Positions 1-7,946 of a stretch of DNA of 36,683 nucleotides are shown piece by piece. The stretch is from an uncultured Methylococcaceae bacterium (GTDB lineage Bacteria; Pseudomonadota; Gammaproteobacteria; Methylococcales; Methylomonadaceae). The position numbers were made by a program, and so were the translations under genes. The stretch lies in assembly GCA_903910205.1 (NCBI GenBank), contig CAIVYW010000200.1, positions 1 to 36,683 on the forward strand. The letters are read 5' to 3'. Within the stretch, counting starts at the first letter, position 1, and each line of letters starts with the position of its first letter. The notes beneath the pieces are model-generated. The model made no database searches and was not told where the DNA came from. It worked only from the letters and a program-made list of their open reading frames with translations.

Positions 1-349
1 CTAGTAGCAAAACGCGGTTGGACAGGCCCGTCAATGCATCGTAGTGTGCCAGATGCTGTAATGTTTGCTCGAACTGTTTGCGCCGAGAAATATCCTCCAA
101 CACGGCAATAAAACCGCCTACTCCTTGCCCTATCGGTATCGGTGCAACGGACACATTCACCCAGACAAGGTGGCCTTCTTTGTGGATATACTGCTTTTCT
201 TTCGTATAGGTTTGGATTTCACCGGTTGAAAAACACCTCAATGCTTTCTGAGTACTATGCTGTTCGTTGACTGGTGTAAGATCCAGAATCGTTAGATTCA
301 ATAATTCCTCTTCAGAATACCCAGTAATATCTTGGCTGCTGAAAATGAT
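1..349 (-). pseudogene. PAS-GGDEF sensor protein fragment, broken at its N-terminal side
   Basis: Reading the minus strand from about 349 to 1 gives a PAS domain tail ([18 protein letters not shown], then VWVNVSVAPI and GGFIAVLEDISRR) followed by the linker and first strand typical of a GGDEF diguanylate cyclase (LAHYDALTGLSNRVLLL). The catalytic GGDEF motif lies beyond the window edge. In this frame a TAA occurs near 384 and there is no ATG, GTG or TTG before the PAS core, so the true N-terminus is missing. The right edge coincides with the 5' edge of the oppositely oriented chemoreceptor gene, which is also truncated. I read this as a rearrangement breakpoint with the fragment no longer expressed from its own start. 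An assembly chimera is the alternative. The PAS/GGDEF identity is firm; the pseudogene status is inferred. Confidence 0.6.
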
Positions 350-1918
350 ATTAATGCAATGGTTGAGGCCGCTATTGAGGGTGAATTATCAACACGCATT
401 TCGCTGGCAGGCAAAGAGGGCTTTAATCATGATTTAGCCGAGAATATTAATACTATGCTCGATGCTATTACGATACCGTTGAACATTGTGGCTGATCATC
501 TCGCGCATATTGCGGTAGGTGACATACCACCTAGAATTACTGAAGAGTTTAAAGGTGAATATGCGGCTCTCAGAAAAAACATGAATGCGACGACGGGTAT
601 TCTATCTGGGTTTGTTGACAGTATACATTACGTGTCTGGCGAACATGATAAGGGCGATATTGATACATTGATCGATGAGTCACGCTTTGAAGGCTCCTTT
701 AAAATCATGGCTAAAGGTGTTAATGCTATGGTTAATGGACATATCAATGACGAGAAGAAAGCCTTAGCTTGCATCAAAGAATTCGGCGAAGGAAACTTTA
801 ATGCGCCTCTACAAAGATTTCCAGGCAAGAAGGTTTTTATTAATGAAACGATTGAGCAAGTGCGTGCTAATTTACAAGCGGTGATGGAAGACACGTCAAT
901 GCTGGCTGAAGCAGCCTTAGAAGGACGCATACAAATTCGCGCCGATGCTAGTAAACACTATGGTGATTTCCGGAATATTGTGGAAGGCATCAATGCAACC
1001 TTAGAAACCATAGTAAACCCTATTATCATCGTCAATGAAGTCATAGATTCTATCAATACTGCGGCACGAGAAATTTCTGCAGGTAACGCAGACTTATCTC
1101 ACCGTACTGAACAACAAGCAGCTAGCCTAGAAGAAACTGCCGCCAGCATGGAAGAGTTAGCGTCTACAGTTAAACAAAATGCCGATAATGCTAAGCAAGC
1201 GAGACAGATGGCTGAAACAGCCTCTGACGTGGCTATTAAAGGCGGTAATATGGTGCAACAAGTCGTTGTCACCATGTCGGCCATTAATGAAAGCGCCCGC
1301 AAGATTGTTGATATTATTAGTGTGATTGATGGAATCGCTTTACAAACGAATATTTTGGCACTTAATGCCGCCGTAGAAGCCGCCAGAGCGGGTGAGCAAG
1401 GACGAGGCTTTGCCGTGGTAGCCAGCGAAGTGCGTAATTTGGCACAACGCTCAGCGGCCGCTGCAAAAGAAATTAAAGCCTTGATTAGTGATTCAGTAGA
1501 GAAGGTAGAAGATGGCAGCAAGTTAGTGGGAGATGCCGGTAAGACTATGGATGAGATCGTTTCCTCCGTCAGGCGCGTTACCGATATCATGACCGAGATT
1601 GCTGCTGCATCTATTGAACAAAGCTCAGGTATCGGCCAAGTTAATCAGGCTGTGACTCAAATGGATGATGTCACTCAGCAAAATGCGGCATTGGTTGAAC
1701 AAGCGGCCGCTGCCGCTGAATCTTTAGAAGAACAAGCGTCCATGTTGTCAGAAACCATGTCTCAGTTCCGTATCGATTCTGTCGGTGGACGTTCTGCAAT
1801 TTCGCCACGTAAAGTTAATTTTCAGGTCTCGCATAAACCTGCGCCACGTTTATCATCGACTGCCTCAAAACCAAGCAAACAAAGTAAATCAAATGATGAC
1901 GAGTGGACTGAGTTTTAA
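332..1918 (+). CDS. Methyl-accepting chemotaxis protein, 5'-truncated, with C-terminal CheR-docking motif
   Basis: This is the cytoplasmic part of a chemoreceptor. Residues 10-240 contain repeated HAMP-like/linker segments ([16 protein letters not shown], later [16 protein letters not shown]). Residues 245-490 are the long coiled-coil signalling domain with the conserved hairpin tip around 330-370 ([20 protein letters not shown]) that contacts CheA/CheW. The protein ends in EWTEF, matching the xWxxF pentapeptide (NWETF in E. coli Tar/Tsr) that tethers CheR and CheB; cheR is the next gene. There is no transmembrane segment, signal anchor or input domain. The frame opens at TTG 332 just after an in-frame stop at 302-304, and the first ATG is at 359. 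The coding similarity begins abruptly at the junction with the broken PAS-GGDEF fragment, so the N-terminus has probably been lost. A naturally soluble receptor is possible but less likely. Confidence 0.85.
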   Translation: MAAENDINAMVEAAIEGELSTRISLAGKEGFNHDLAENINTMLDAITIPLNIVADHLAHIAVGDIPPRITEEFKGEYAALRKNMNATTGILSGFVDSIHYVSGEHDKGDIDTLIDESRFEGSFKIMAKGVNAMVNGHINDEKKALACIKEFGEGNFNAPLQRFPGKKVFINETIEQVRANLQAVMEDTSMLAEAALEGRIQIRADASKHYGDFRNIVEGINATLETIVNPIIIVNEVIDSINTAAREISAGNADLSHRTEQQAASLEETAASMEELASTVKQNADNAKQARQMAETASDVAIKGGNMVQQVVVTMSAINESARKIVDIISVIDGIALQTNILALNAAVEAARAGEQGRGFAVVASEVRNLAQRSAAAAKEIKALISDSVEKVEDGSKLVGDAGKTMDEIVSSVRRVTDIMTEIAAASIEQSSGIGQVNQAVTQMDDVTQQNAALVEQAAAAAESLEEQASMLSETMSQFRIDSVGGRSAISPRKVNFQVSHKPAPRLSSTASKPSKQSKSNDDEWTEF

Positions 1919-1946
1919 AACACACTAAAACAGTAACGTTTAATTT

Positions 1947-1967
1947 AACGGGTAGCATCTACCCGTT
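1947..1967 (+). terminator. Hairpin after the chemoreceptor gene
   Basis: A perfect 9-bp inverted repeat, AACGGGTAG-CAT-CTACCCGTT, lies 28 bp after the chemoreceptor stop. It could end transcription, but only a mixed AT tract follows rather than a run of T, so intrinsic termination is plausible and not certain. It could instead be an mRNA-stabilising stem between the chemoreceptor and cheR. Confidence 0.45.
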
Positions 1968-2049
1968 ACTTAATGTTATTAACGTCCTATTTACCTATAT
2001 TAAAAGGGGTGATAGCAGGACTACCTTTTAACTCATCAATAATGTTGTC

Positions 2050-2898
2050 ATGAGCAGAGATCCAGAGCACAAGGAGTTTTTATTCACTCAGTCTGAATTT
2101 GAGCGTATTCGCACACTGTTGTATCAACATAGTGGCATCAAACTTAATGATAGTAAAAAAGACATGGTGTATAGTCGACTAGGTCGTCGACTGCGGGCCA
2201 CAGGCATGAAATCGTTCCAAACCTATTTGGAATTGGTTGAACAAGACCAAGGAAATGAGTGGGAAGCGTTTATTAATTCGCTAACGACCAATCTCACTGC
2301 ATTTTTACGTGAGCCACATCACTTCCCTTTACTCAAAGCACATGTACTCAGTTTGAAAAGAAGACCTATCCGTTTATGGTGCTCTGCTGCATCGACCGGA
2401 GAAGAACCCTATACAATGGCGATGACCATGATAGATGCCTTTGGTAGCTACAAACCACCCGTTGAGATTATCGCCACAGATATTGATACTAATGTGTTGA
2501 AAAAAGCTAAAGCAGGCATTTATTCATTAGAGCGCATAGAAAAACTACCCACCGAAACGCTTAAGCGTTTTTTCTTAAAAGGTACAGGTAAAAACACCGG
2601 TCTTGTTCAGGTACGTAAGGAGTTACGCGACCTCATTACTTTTCGAACTCTTAACCTAGTCGATGAAAACTGGCCGATAACAGGAACATTTGATGTTATT
2701 TTTTGCCGGAATGTAATGATTTATTTCGATAAAGATACACAGTATAAAATACTCAAACGTTTTGCACCTATGCTAGAGACTCATGGCTTACTATTTGCGG
2801 GCCATTCAGAAAGCCTGCATCATGCAGCAGACTTTTTTAAGTTACGAGGCAACACCATTTATGAGCTCACACAGAAAGAACAGCGCTCTCGACAATGA
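2050..2898 (+). CDS. cheR: Chemotaxis protein methyltransferase CheR
   Basis: CheR transfers methyl groups from S-adenosylmethionine to glutamates on chemoreceptors, setting adaptation. The 282-residue length is normal. The N-terminal helical domain (about 10-75) is followed by the SAM-dependent Rossmann domain. Visible family motifs are NSLTTNLTAFLREPHHF (76-92), the SAM-binding loop WCSAASTGEEPYT (110-122), the acidic ATDID (142-146), and CRNVMIYFD near 220. It starts 131 bp after a chemoreceptor that carries an xWxxF C-terminal tether, which fits the pair acting together. cheD follows 35 bp downstream, so the two adaptation enzymes are probably co-transcribed. No cheA, cheW, cheY or cheB is in this window. 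Confidence 0.95.
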   Translation: MSRDPEHKEFLFTQSEFERIRTLLYQHSGIKLNDSKKDMVYSRLGRRLRATGMKSFQTYLELVEQDQGNEWEAFINSLTTNLTAFLREPHHFPLLKAHVLSLKRRPIRLWCSAASTGEEPYTMAMTMIDAFGSYKPPVEIIATDIDTNVLKKAKAGIYSLERIEKLPTETLKRFFLKGTGKNTGLVQVRKELRDLITFRTLNLVDENWPITGTFDVIFCRNVMIYFDKDTQYKILKRFAPMLETHGLLFAGHSESLHHAADFFKLRGNTIYELTQKEQRSRQ

Positions 2899-2933
2899 CG
2901 GGGGCATGGGGTAATTAATGCCTATTGTAAAAG

Positions 2934-3497
2934 ATGACTTTAGCCTCCAATATTTACTTTGATAGCTACTTTAATATTGATGCCGTGAAGATTTTACCGG
3001 GTGAATATTATGCTACGACACGTCCAATGCTGATAGTAACCGTACTAGGGTCTTGTGTGGCAGCTTGTATAAGGGATCGTGTCAGCGGTATCGGTGGTAT
3101 GAATCATTTTATGTTGCCCGCCACTAATAATCTTGATGAGTTTTTTAATACCTCAGGATGTTTTGGCATCTATGCAATGGAAAGGCTTATTAACAAGCTT
3201 CTAGAAATCGGCGCTCTGCACAAAAATCTTGAGGCCAAGATCTTTGGTGGCGCTAATCTACTGAAAAGTTTTACCATAGCTAATGTAGGCAGGAGTAATG
3301 CTAACTTTGTACGCAATTACCTCAAACAAATAAACATACCCATTTTGGCTGAGGACTTACTCGATAATTACCCACGAAAAATATATTTTTTTCCATATCA
3401 AGGCAAGGTACTGGTTAAAAAATTGCAGTGTGTACACAACAGCACCCTCATAAAACGCGAACAAGAACATAGTCGGCTTTTAGTTCTACGTGACTAA
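2934..3497 (+). CDS. cheD: Chemoreceptor glutamine deamidase CheD
   Basis: CheD hydrolyses specific receptor glutamines to glutamates, creating methylation sites for CheR, and in some species binds CheC. The 187-residue protein has the family's catalytic signature TVLGSCVAACI with Cys41, and GGMNHFMLP with His58. The 17-residue Cys-His spacing matches characterised CheD proteins, and Thr36 is the probable third active-site residue. The start at ATG 2934 is the only sensible one in frame; an ATG at 2919 is in another frame. The gene lies just after cheR, as is common. A mobile element is inserted 11 bp after its stop codon. Confidence 0.93.
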   Translation: MTLASNIYFDSYFNIDAVKILPGEYYATTRPMLIVTVLGSCVAACIRDRVSGIGGMNHFMLPATNNLDEFFNTSGCFGIYAMERLINKLLEIGALHKNLEAKIFGGANLLKSFTIANVGRSNANFVRNYLKQINIPILAEDLLDNYPRKIYFFPYQGKVLVKKLQCVHNSTLIKREQEHSRLLVLRD

Positions 3498-3508
3498 TAG
3501 TATTCATT

Positions 3509-3749
3509 GGCTACCAACTTAAGACGGGACAAAACAGTAGTTAAAGCTTTTCTTATTATTCCCACGCTCCGGCGCACTGCCCACAGTTAAGTAATCTGTG
3601 CCTGGAGTAAAACAGCTTCAGCTGTTTTAAAACGCAATAGCTGAAGCTCAACACTCCAAGTTTTTACTATTTTCTCTTAACTGTGGGCAGTGACGCTCCG
3701 GCGTGAGAACGATGTACTATTTACACTGTCCCGCCTTAAGTTGGTAGCC
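3509..3749. mobile_element. MITE-like element A with 8-bp target duplication
   Basis: This 241-bp non-coding element is bounded by inverted ends: GGCTACCAACTTAAGACGGG at the left and its near-perfect complement at the right, with one mismatch over 23 bp. It is flanked by perfect 8-bp direct repeats TATTCATT (3501-3508 and 3750-3757), the footprint of a transposition event. The interior is itself palindromic: CACTGCCCACAGTTAAG near 3575 pairs with CTTAACTGTGGGCAGTG near 3690, and a central AGCTTCAGCT/AGCTGAAGCT stem lies between. It encodes no protein and must have been moved by a transposase supplied elsewhere. It is the longest of four TSD-bearing copies here. Confidence 0.85.
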
Positions 3750-3781
3750 TATTCATTTAATCAATTTATTGATGCTGCTTA

Positions 3782-3903
3782 GGAATGAGCACGAAATAAT
3801 ATAGTCAAGTAACGTCTAGCCCCCCCTTTTTTTTTTGAAAAAAGGAGGACTGGAGGGGATTTTTAAAATCATAGTTGCTAAAGTGTGTCGTGCTCGTTCC
3901 TTA
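3782..3903. repeat. Imperfect long inverted repeat with poly-C/poly-T core
   Basis: The outer arms GGAATGAGCACGA (from 3782) and its complement TCGTGCTCGTTCC (ending 3900) enclose a second inverted pair: a C7T10 tract near 3820-3836 and AAAAAAGGAGG near 3838-3848. The termini differ from those of the GGCTACC elements, so this is probably a separate palindromic repeat family. No target duplication was clear. It separates the cheD region from the FliT-like gene and could form a strong hairpin in RNA. Confidence 0.55.
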
Positions 3904-3936
3904 CCACCATCACTCTCCCTGATAAGTTAACTTTAT

Positions 3937-4242
3937 ATGTCAAACATCATCCTTGATCTTCAACAGATAATATTACTGAGTCAAGCTATGCTAAAGAACG
4001 CTAAGAATGGCTCTTGGGATGACGTCATTGTTTTGGAAAAAGATCGAGCAAAGTTACTCAATATTTTTCTATCAACGACTGTTAATCCAGAATATGAGCA
4101 AGAAGTCGCTACAGGCATTCAATCAGTCATGGCCATAGATAGCGATATTATGGTACTAGGGCAATCAAAAAAACTTGATTTGGCACAAATGCTACAAACA
4201 ATGGATCAGGGAAAAAAAGCCGTTAAAGCTTATACCTCATAA
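3937..4242 (+). CDS. fliT: FliT-like flagellar export chaperone
   Basis: This is a 101-residue, mostly helical, acidic/Lys-mixed protein (LDLQQIILLSQAMLKNAKNG, SWDDVIVLEKDRAKLL). Its size and pattern match the small FliT family, which chaperones the filament cap protein FliD and inhibits early flagellar regulators. The WDDVIxLExxRxxLL segment is the recognisable part. It is isolated from fliD and fliS, which normally sit next to it, and stands between two repeat elements. A strong hairpin inside element B begins about 57 bp after the stop. Assignment is by pattern and context, so another small flagellar chaperone cannot be excluded. Confidence 0.65.
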   Translation: MSNIILDLQQIILLSQAMLKNAKNGSWDDVIVLEKDRAKLLNIFLSTTVNPEYEQEVATGIQSVMAIDSDIMVLGQSKKLDLAQMLQTMDQGKKAVKAYTS

Positions 4243-4266
4243 GAGCTTATTGGACAGATAACAAGC

Positions 4267-4396
4267 GGCTAGCAGCTTAAGGCGGGGCAGTTTCAGCCCA
4301 GACAAAGGGTTAAGAGTTAACCCTTTGTCTGCTCTTAAGACAGCCCTGTCTAAAAGTGAATCATTAAGTAAGCTGTCCGGCTTTAAGTTGGTAGCC
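4267..4396. mobile_element. MITE-like element B with 8-bp target duplication
   Basis: A 130-bp element starting GGCTAGCAGCTTAAGGCGGG and ending in the complement of GGCTACCAACTTAAAGCCGG. Perfect 8-bp duplications TAACAAGC lie at 4259-4266 and 4397-4404. The left subterminal part (CAGTTTCAGCC) and the right subterminal part (complement of CAGCTTACTTAATGATTCAC) are shared with elements C, D and E, so one family is present in several versions. No coding capacity. Confidence 0.87.
4299..4331 (+). terminator. Strong hairpin inside element B
   Basis: A perfect 15-bp stem, CAGACAAAGGGTTAA paired with TTAACCCTTTGTCTG around a GAG loop, lies inside element B after the FliT-like gene. It is strong enough to stop or protect the fliT transcript, but no clear U-tract follows. 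Its role as a terminator is inferred; it is also part of the element's own secondary structure. Confidence 0.4.
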
Positions 4397-4404
4397 TAAC
4401 AAGC

Positions 4405-4804
4405 GAGCCAAGGCTACTACGAATGATTTAAGCTCAAGCTTAACCAGTCTATTAAGGCTTAAGCTCCGTCAATTCAGACTTAGAACTGGTCTTTTAAGAC
4501 TTTTGAACCGTTATAATTAACTATAAAACCGTCTACGGCCTTATAGCGAAACCTAATTCTTGTCGAAAAACAGTGCGTGACCGTGCAGCGAACCATAAAT
4601 CCTGTAAAAAAAAGTACCGAGACCGTCGCATAAATTAAAAAACAGGCTCGTAGACATTCAATTAACTGACTTAGATCTTCCATTAGCCATCATGAACGTT
4701 CGCTGAGTTGACATGAACCGTCCAGTAAATACCCTAGTTTCACCTGACAACTACTCAGCGGCTTTTTAAAGTCCCGGTGTGGCCTGCTTAGCCATTTACA
4801 AACA
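4405..4804. other. Stretch without a supported gene between element copies
   Basis: I see no convincing gene here. A 67-codon open frame on the minus strand (4480-4683) lacks a convincing ribosome-binding site and resembles nothing I know. The short motif ACCGT recurs several times (about 4505, 4530, 4580, 4623, 4719), and a perfect inverted pair CGCTGAGT (4701-4708) / ACTCAGCG (4753-4760) spans 44 bp. The stretch may be remains of older element insertions. Confidence 0.4.
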
Positions 4805-4942
4805 CCGACTACAAAACTTAATGCGTGACAGATACGCGCCTTAACCCTTAACCTTTAACCTTTCGCCCTTTGTCTGCGCTTAGGAGAGCTGTGTCTAAAA
4901 GTGAACAATTAAGCTAAACTGTGCCGTCTTAAATTAGTAGCC
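4805..4942. repeat. Degraded copy of the GGCTACC element family (element C)
   Basis: The right end is clear: the complement of GGCTACTAATTTAAGACGGC followed inward by CACAGTTTAGCTTAATTG, as in elements B, D and E. The left end (CCGACTACAAAACTTAATGC, then GTGACAGATAC) is diverged, but its inner part matches the internal left end at 7844 in element D. No 8-bp duplication is visible, so it is older, rearranged or truncated. It lies 41 bp beyond the stop of the second PLP enzyme gene, marking the downstream edge of the enzyme cassette. Confidence 0.7.
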
Positions 4943-4983
4943 CACTATATTAATAATACGCCCTTACAGACCTACAGCTTTCG

Positions 4984-6447
4984 TCAATGGGATGCCCGAA
5001 TTAATAAGCTTATTTTATCTAATACAGATAGCGCGGCATTAATAATCAACTGGCGACTACTTTCTTTTGAGCTTGATTCTACAATGAGTCGCGTACTGAT
5101 ACATAAGCGTAACGCACTAATGGCTACACCATTACGTTGCCCACAAGCCACTGGCTGGCCTGTTTGACAACGTAAGTTTGCAATAGCGGCATAATGAGTG
5201 GGTATATTGTTGTGTTTGTCGTTGATAGAAATGGATAGCTGCTGATAAACCCTCAAGGTTTCTTCTGCACTTAAGGGTGTTCTATCTATATCGGCATGAT
5301 AAAGCAAAAACGGAAAAATAGTCTGAAGTTGATCCCAACTAGAGTCTACTTGCAGTGGGCTGCGGTCTATTATTGGCACTGGCAAGGGCTCAAAAAAGAC
5401 ATCCTGTTGTAACCGTTCATGTATAGCCGCAGTAAAGTCATGAATAAAATTAATAATATATTCTTGAGGTATCAATCGGAATGCTTTGAGTTCTTGCAGA
5501 GCGACTTCCCAGCGTAACAATAAGCCAAAATTAACAGGTTCTGAGTGGGGGGTTAAAGTGCGGTAGGCTGCATCTAACTCACTGCTGAGCGAGCTTTTAA
5601 AAAGTATCACTCCAGAAAAAGAAGGGCCGGTTAAAAATTTTGAACCCGTTAAGGCAACGATAAAGCCTAGCTCAAGATAAGCACCCAGTGTAGGTGGCGC
5701 TATACGAAATTGGCAAGCATCGATGAGTACATCCATTTTATCTTGAAAACGCTGGTGCAGATCTAAAACACAGCTAAGACTAGGCGCAATCAAGCCAGTC
5801 TTAGATTGATCCGTTACTATGAGTAATACGCGTCGGTTTGTAGTAATAGCCTCCGCGACCAGTGCTTCGACTTCTTTATCAATAGCGGTTATGGGTCTAA
5901 GTTCACCATTGTCTAATCGAAGCTTTATAGGTATTACTTCGCTTTGCTCATCATGAGTAGCAGTCTTTAACGCAGCATTGACACCTTTGCCAGTTTCATT
6001 GGCTTCTATCATGATTATTCGTGGCGCTAGCTTGTTTCCACGCGCTGCGTAGCAGGCCACTAAGCTATGAGCATCAGTGCCTGACGCTGAGAAGATCATA
6101 CCCGTTGTTTCTGGCACAACGCATAAATGTATTAACTCTTGACGAAGACGCTTTATTTCGTGGCTATAAATAGTGGCTGCTGCTTCTGTTTTAAGGGCTA
6201 CTACTAAGCGTTGATGTAGCTGGTTTGCATGCTGATAACCTTGGCTTGAAATAATAGAGGCCGTAGATGAACCATAAGCTAACATAGTGGGATCGGGAAA
6301 AGGTCGGCAACCGTATTGATTCATACCACTGATAGCATCTAAAGCAATACGGGCATCACCTCCGGACGTTAAACATTGGGCCGTATCAGACAGCATTTCT
6401 TGAGGGCTATAAGTCATGCCTTCAGGATGCGAGTAGTTAGTTTTCAT
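4984..6447 (-). CDS. Fold-type-I PLP-dependent enzyme of unknown reaction
   Basis: This 487-residue protein has the layout of the aspartate-aminotransferase superfamily (class V / cysteine desulfurase / decarboxylase-like). Visible cofactor residues are a phosphate/ring-stacking loop SASGTDAHS (120-128), Asp243 in VLIDACQFR (ring nitrogen), and Lys270 in LTGSKFLTGP (Schiff base). SKTGLIAPS (215-223) is the usual strand before the Asp. It is not a canonical IscS, SufS or glutamate decarboxylase, and I do not recognise a named family. Its ATG overlaps the end of the ATP-grasp gene by 11 bp, so the two are translationally coupled. It is the last gene of a three-gene cassette embedded behind flgL. 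Substrate and reaction are unknown; transamination, decarboxylation and C-S lyase activity are all possible. Confidence 0.75.
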   Translation of the reverse strand: MKTNYSHPEGMTYSPQEMLSDTAQCLTSGGDARIALDAISGMNQYGCRPFPDPTMLAYGSSTASIISSQGYQHANQLHQRLVVALKTEAAATIYSHEIKRLRQELIHLCVVPETTGMIFSASGTDAHSLVACYAARGNKLAPRIIMIEANETGKGVNAALKTATHDEQSEVIPIKLRLDNGELRPITAIDKEVEALVAEAITTNRRVLLIVTDQSKTGLIAPSLSCVLDLHQRFQDKMDVLIDACQFRIAPPTLGAYLELGFIVALTGSKFLTGPSFSGVILFKSSLSSELDAAYRTLTPHSEPVNFGLLLRWEVALQELKAFRLIPQEYIINFIHDFTAAIHERLQQDVFFEPLPVPIIDRSPLQVDSSWDQLQTIFPFLLYHADIDRTPLSAEETLRVYQQLSISINDKHNNIPTHYAAIANLRCQTGQPVACGQRNGVAISALRLCISTRLIVESSSKESSRQLIINAALSVLDKISLLIRASH

Positions 6448-7684
6448 GACTTATAGCGGTTTTATTTTTAATATTAAGCAACATGTCTCGAAAAGCGTTA
6501 AATAATTTATTCATTGGTAGTTGTTTATAAGGAAATAGTTCGACAGAATCAAAAGCGTGTACCATCATGCAGCTATCTACTTCAAAAATAAGTAATTGAC
6601 CATCCGCTGTTTCGCCGCAATCTATACCGAGATAATTTAATCCAATACGCTCATTAATGACTGAAAAAGCCTGTGCATGTCGAGTCGCAAAATCAGTGTC
6701 AAAAGTTGCCATAGCGGCCGCTTCTTCAGCCCTTTTTTCAGCATTTTCTGCCATACCGGCATTGAGGTAATGAATCATCCAGTTTTCAGAGATAGCCAAA
6801 TGACAAATAAACGGACGCCCCTCTATTAATACAATGCGATATTTCCTAAACAGCCCATCTTGTCCTCGATAATCAATAAACCGTGAAATATAGAACTCAC
6901 TATTTGCATGTGTTTGTAAATACTGTGCTAGGGCGACCGCATCATCTATTTTATCCAAGCCGTGTCCGGCATGAGAATCAACGGGACGCACAATTATCGG
7001 ATAAACGCCAGAGGCAAGGTATTGTTGAAGATCTAAAGCCTGATGAGCTATTTTTTCCAAGACTAGTCTATCGATACGCACCGTGTTGGGCATACTAATA
7101 CTAGGACTATCTTGTAAACCTACCCCAGCTTGATTTCGCGATAATAAAGCAATACGATCTGGCAAGTTGATGACGGGGCAAGGCCAACCGGTAATAGCCG
7201 CACTAACCGCTTGCAACAAGGCCATGTTTTGATCAGACTGGGCGATAGCTACAAATAAGACCTCATGCTTTGGCAGTTCTTCTGCTGCGGGTAATGGCCG
7301 ATCTTCTGTCACATAAACCAAATGCAGCAAAATATCGGCGTCTTCTAAGAGGATTTCTATGGGCGTGTTGGCCATAAAATCACCAGCACTCAGTACCGCA
7401 CACACACGCAGAGTGATTGCCGCATGGCTAGTCGGTTGAGTATAAATCTGTTGATGAGCTATCGCTTCTGATTGGGAACGTAGACCTAAGTCACGGTTAC
7501 CTCGTATTTGCAAAACTATCGCCAAATCCATTAGAGAATTTGCACTAGCGCCTGCTTGTACCTCTTCGATTAATTGTGTGCCTAAGGACGCTAAATCCAC
7601 ACCCGAAAAAGCCATACGCATGAGTTTGGCAAAGCCAATTAAGGGTGTTTTATTGGCATTAATAGAAGAGCCTATCGCGTTCAT
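6437..7684 (-). CDS. ATP-grasp ligase with a unique N-terminal region
   Basis: A 415-residue protein whose C-terminal half (about 205-400) is an ATP-grasp fold, which joins a carboxylate to an amine via an acyl phosphate. Visible are the first strand and glycine loop IIVRPVDSHAGHGL (230-243), the hinge-like YISRFIDY (265-272), KYRIVLIEGRPF (281-292), and the metal/ATP-binding end LGIDC (352-356) plus LLIFEVDSC (364-372). Residues 40-90 look like a short helical TPR-like pair, and 100-200 form an uncharacterised alpha/beta domain. The start ATG 7684 has AGGA seven bases upstream. Today element D separates it from the decarboxylase gene; before that insertion the decarboxylase stop overlapped this ATG as ATGA. 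It overlaps the next gene by 11 bp. The acceptor and amine substrates are unknown. Confidence 0.78.
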   Translation of the reverse strand: MNAIGSSINANKTPLIGFAKLMRMAFSGVDLASLGTQLIEEVQAGASANSLMDLAIVLQIRGNRDLGLRSQSEAIAHQQIYTQPTSHAAITLRVCAVLSAGDFMANTPIEILLEDADILLHLVYVTEDRPLPAAEELPKHEVLFVAIAQSDQNMALLQAVSAAITGWPCPVINLPDRIALLSRNQAGVGLQDSPSISMPNTVRIDRLVLEKIAHQALDLQQYLASGVYPIIVRPVDSHAGHGLDKIDDAVALAQYLQTHANSEFYISRFIDYRGQDGLFRKYRIVLIEGRPFICHLAISENWMIHYLNAGMAENAEKRAEEAAAMATFDTDFATRHAQAFSVINERIGLNYLGIDCGETADGQLLIFEVDSCMMVHAFDSVELFPYKQLPMNKLFNAFRDMLLNIKNKTAISHEN

Positions 7685-7710
7685 TTATTTTCCTGTGACA
7701 ATGATAATTT

Positions 7711-7946
7711 GGTTACCGATTTAAGACGGGACAGTTTCAGCCTAGACGAAAGGTTCAAGTTTAAGGATTAAAGGTGGCTAGCAACTTAAGACCGGACATT
7801 TCAGTCCAGACGAAAGGCTCAGGGCGAAAGATTAAGTCTAGGAGGCTGCAACTTAAGGCGTGACAGATACTAGGCTTAACCCTTTGCCTGCTCTTAATCT
7901 AAAAGTGAACCATTAAGCTAAGCTGTCCCGCTTTAAGTGGCTAGCC
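7711..7946. mobile_element. MITE-like element D, composite, inserted in an operon
   Basis: A 236-bp insertion bounded by GGTTACCGATTTAAGACGGG and the complement of GGCTAGCCACTTAAAGCGGG, with perfect 8-bp duplications GATAATTT at 7703-7710 and 7947-7954. Two further left-type ends lie inside, at 7776 (GGCTAGCAACTTAAGACCGG) and 7844 (GGCTGCAACTTAAGGCGTGA), so it is a composite of nested or tandem copies. Its right end now encodes the last ten residues and the stop codon of the decarboxylase. Confidence 0.88.

Noticed and set aside
4480-4683. 67-codon minus-strand open frame downstream of the enzyme cassette, considered as a possible precursor peptide
   Set aside because: No good ribosome-binding site, separated from the cassette by element C and about 300 bp, no leader/core pattern and no recognisable family.
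4805-4942. 8-bp target duplication for element C
   Set aside because: The bases next to the right end (CACTATAT) have no match beside the diverged left end, so I call it only a degraded repeat.
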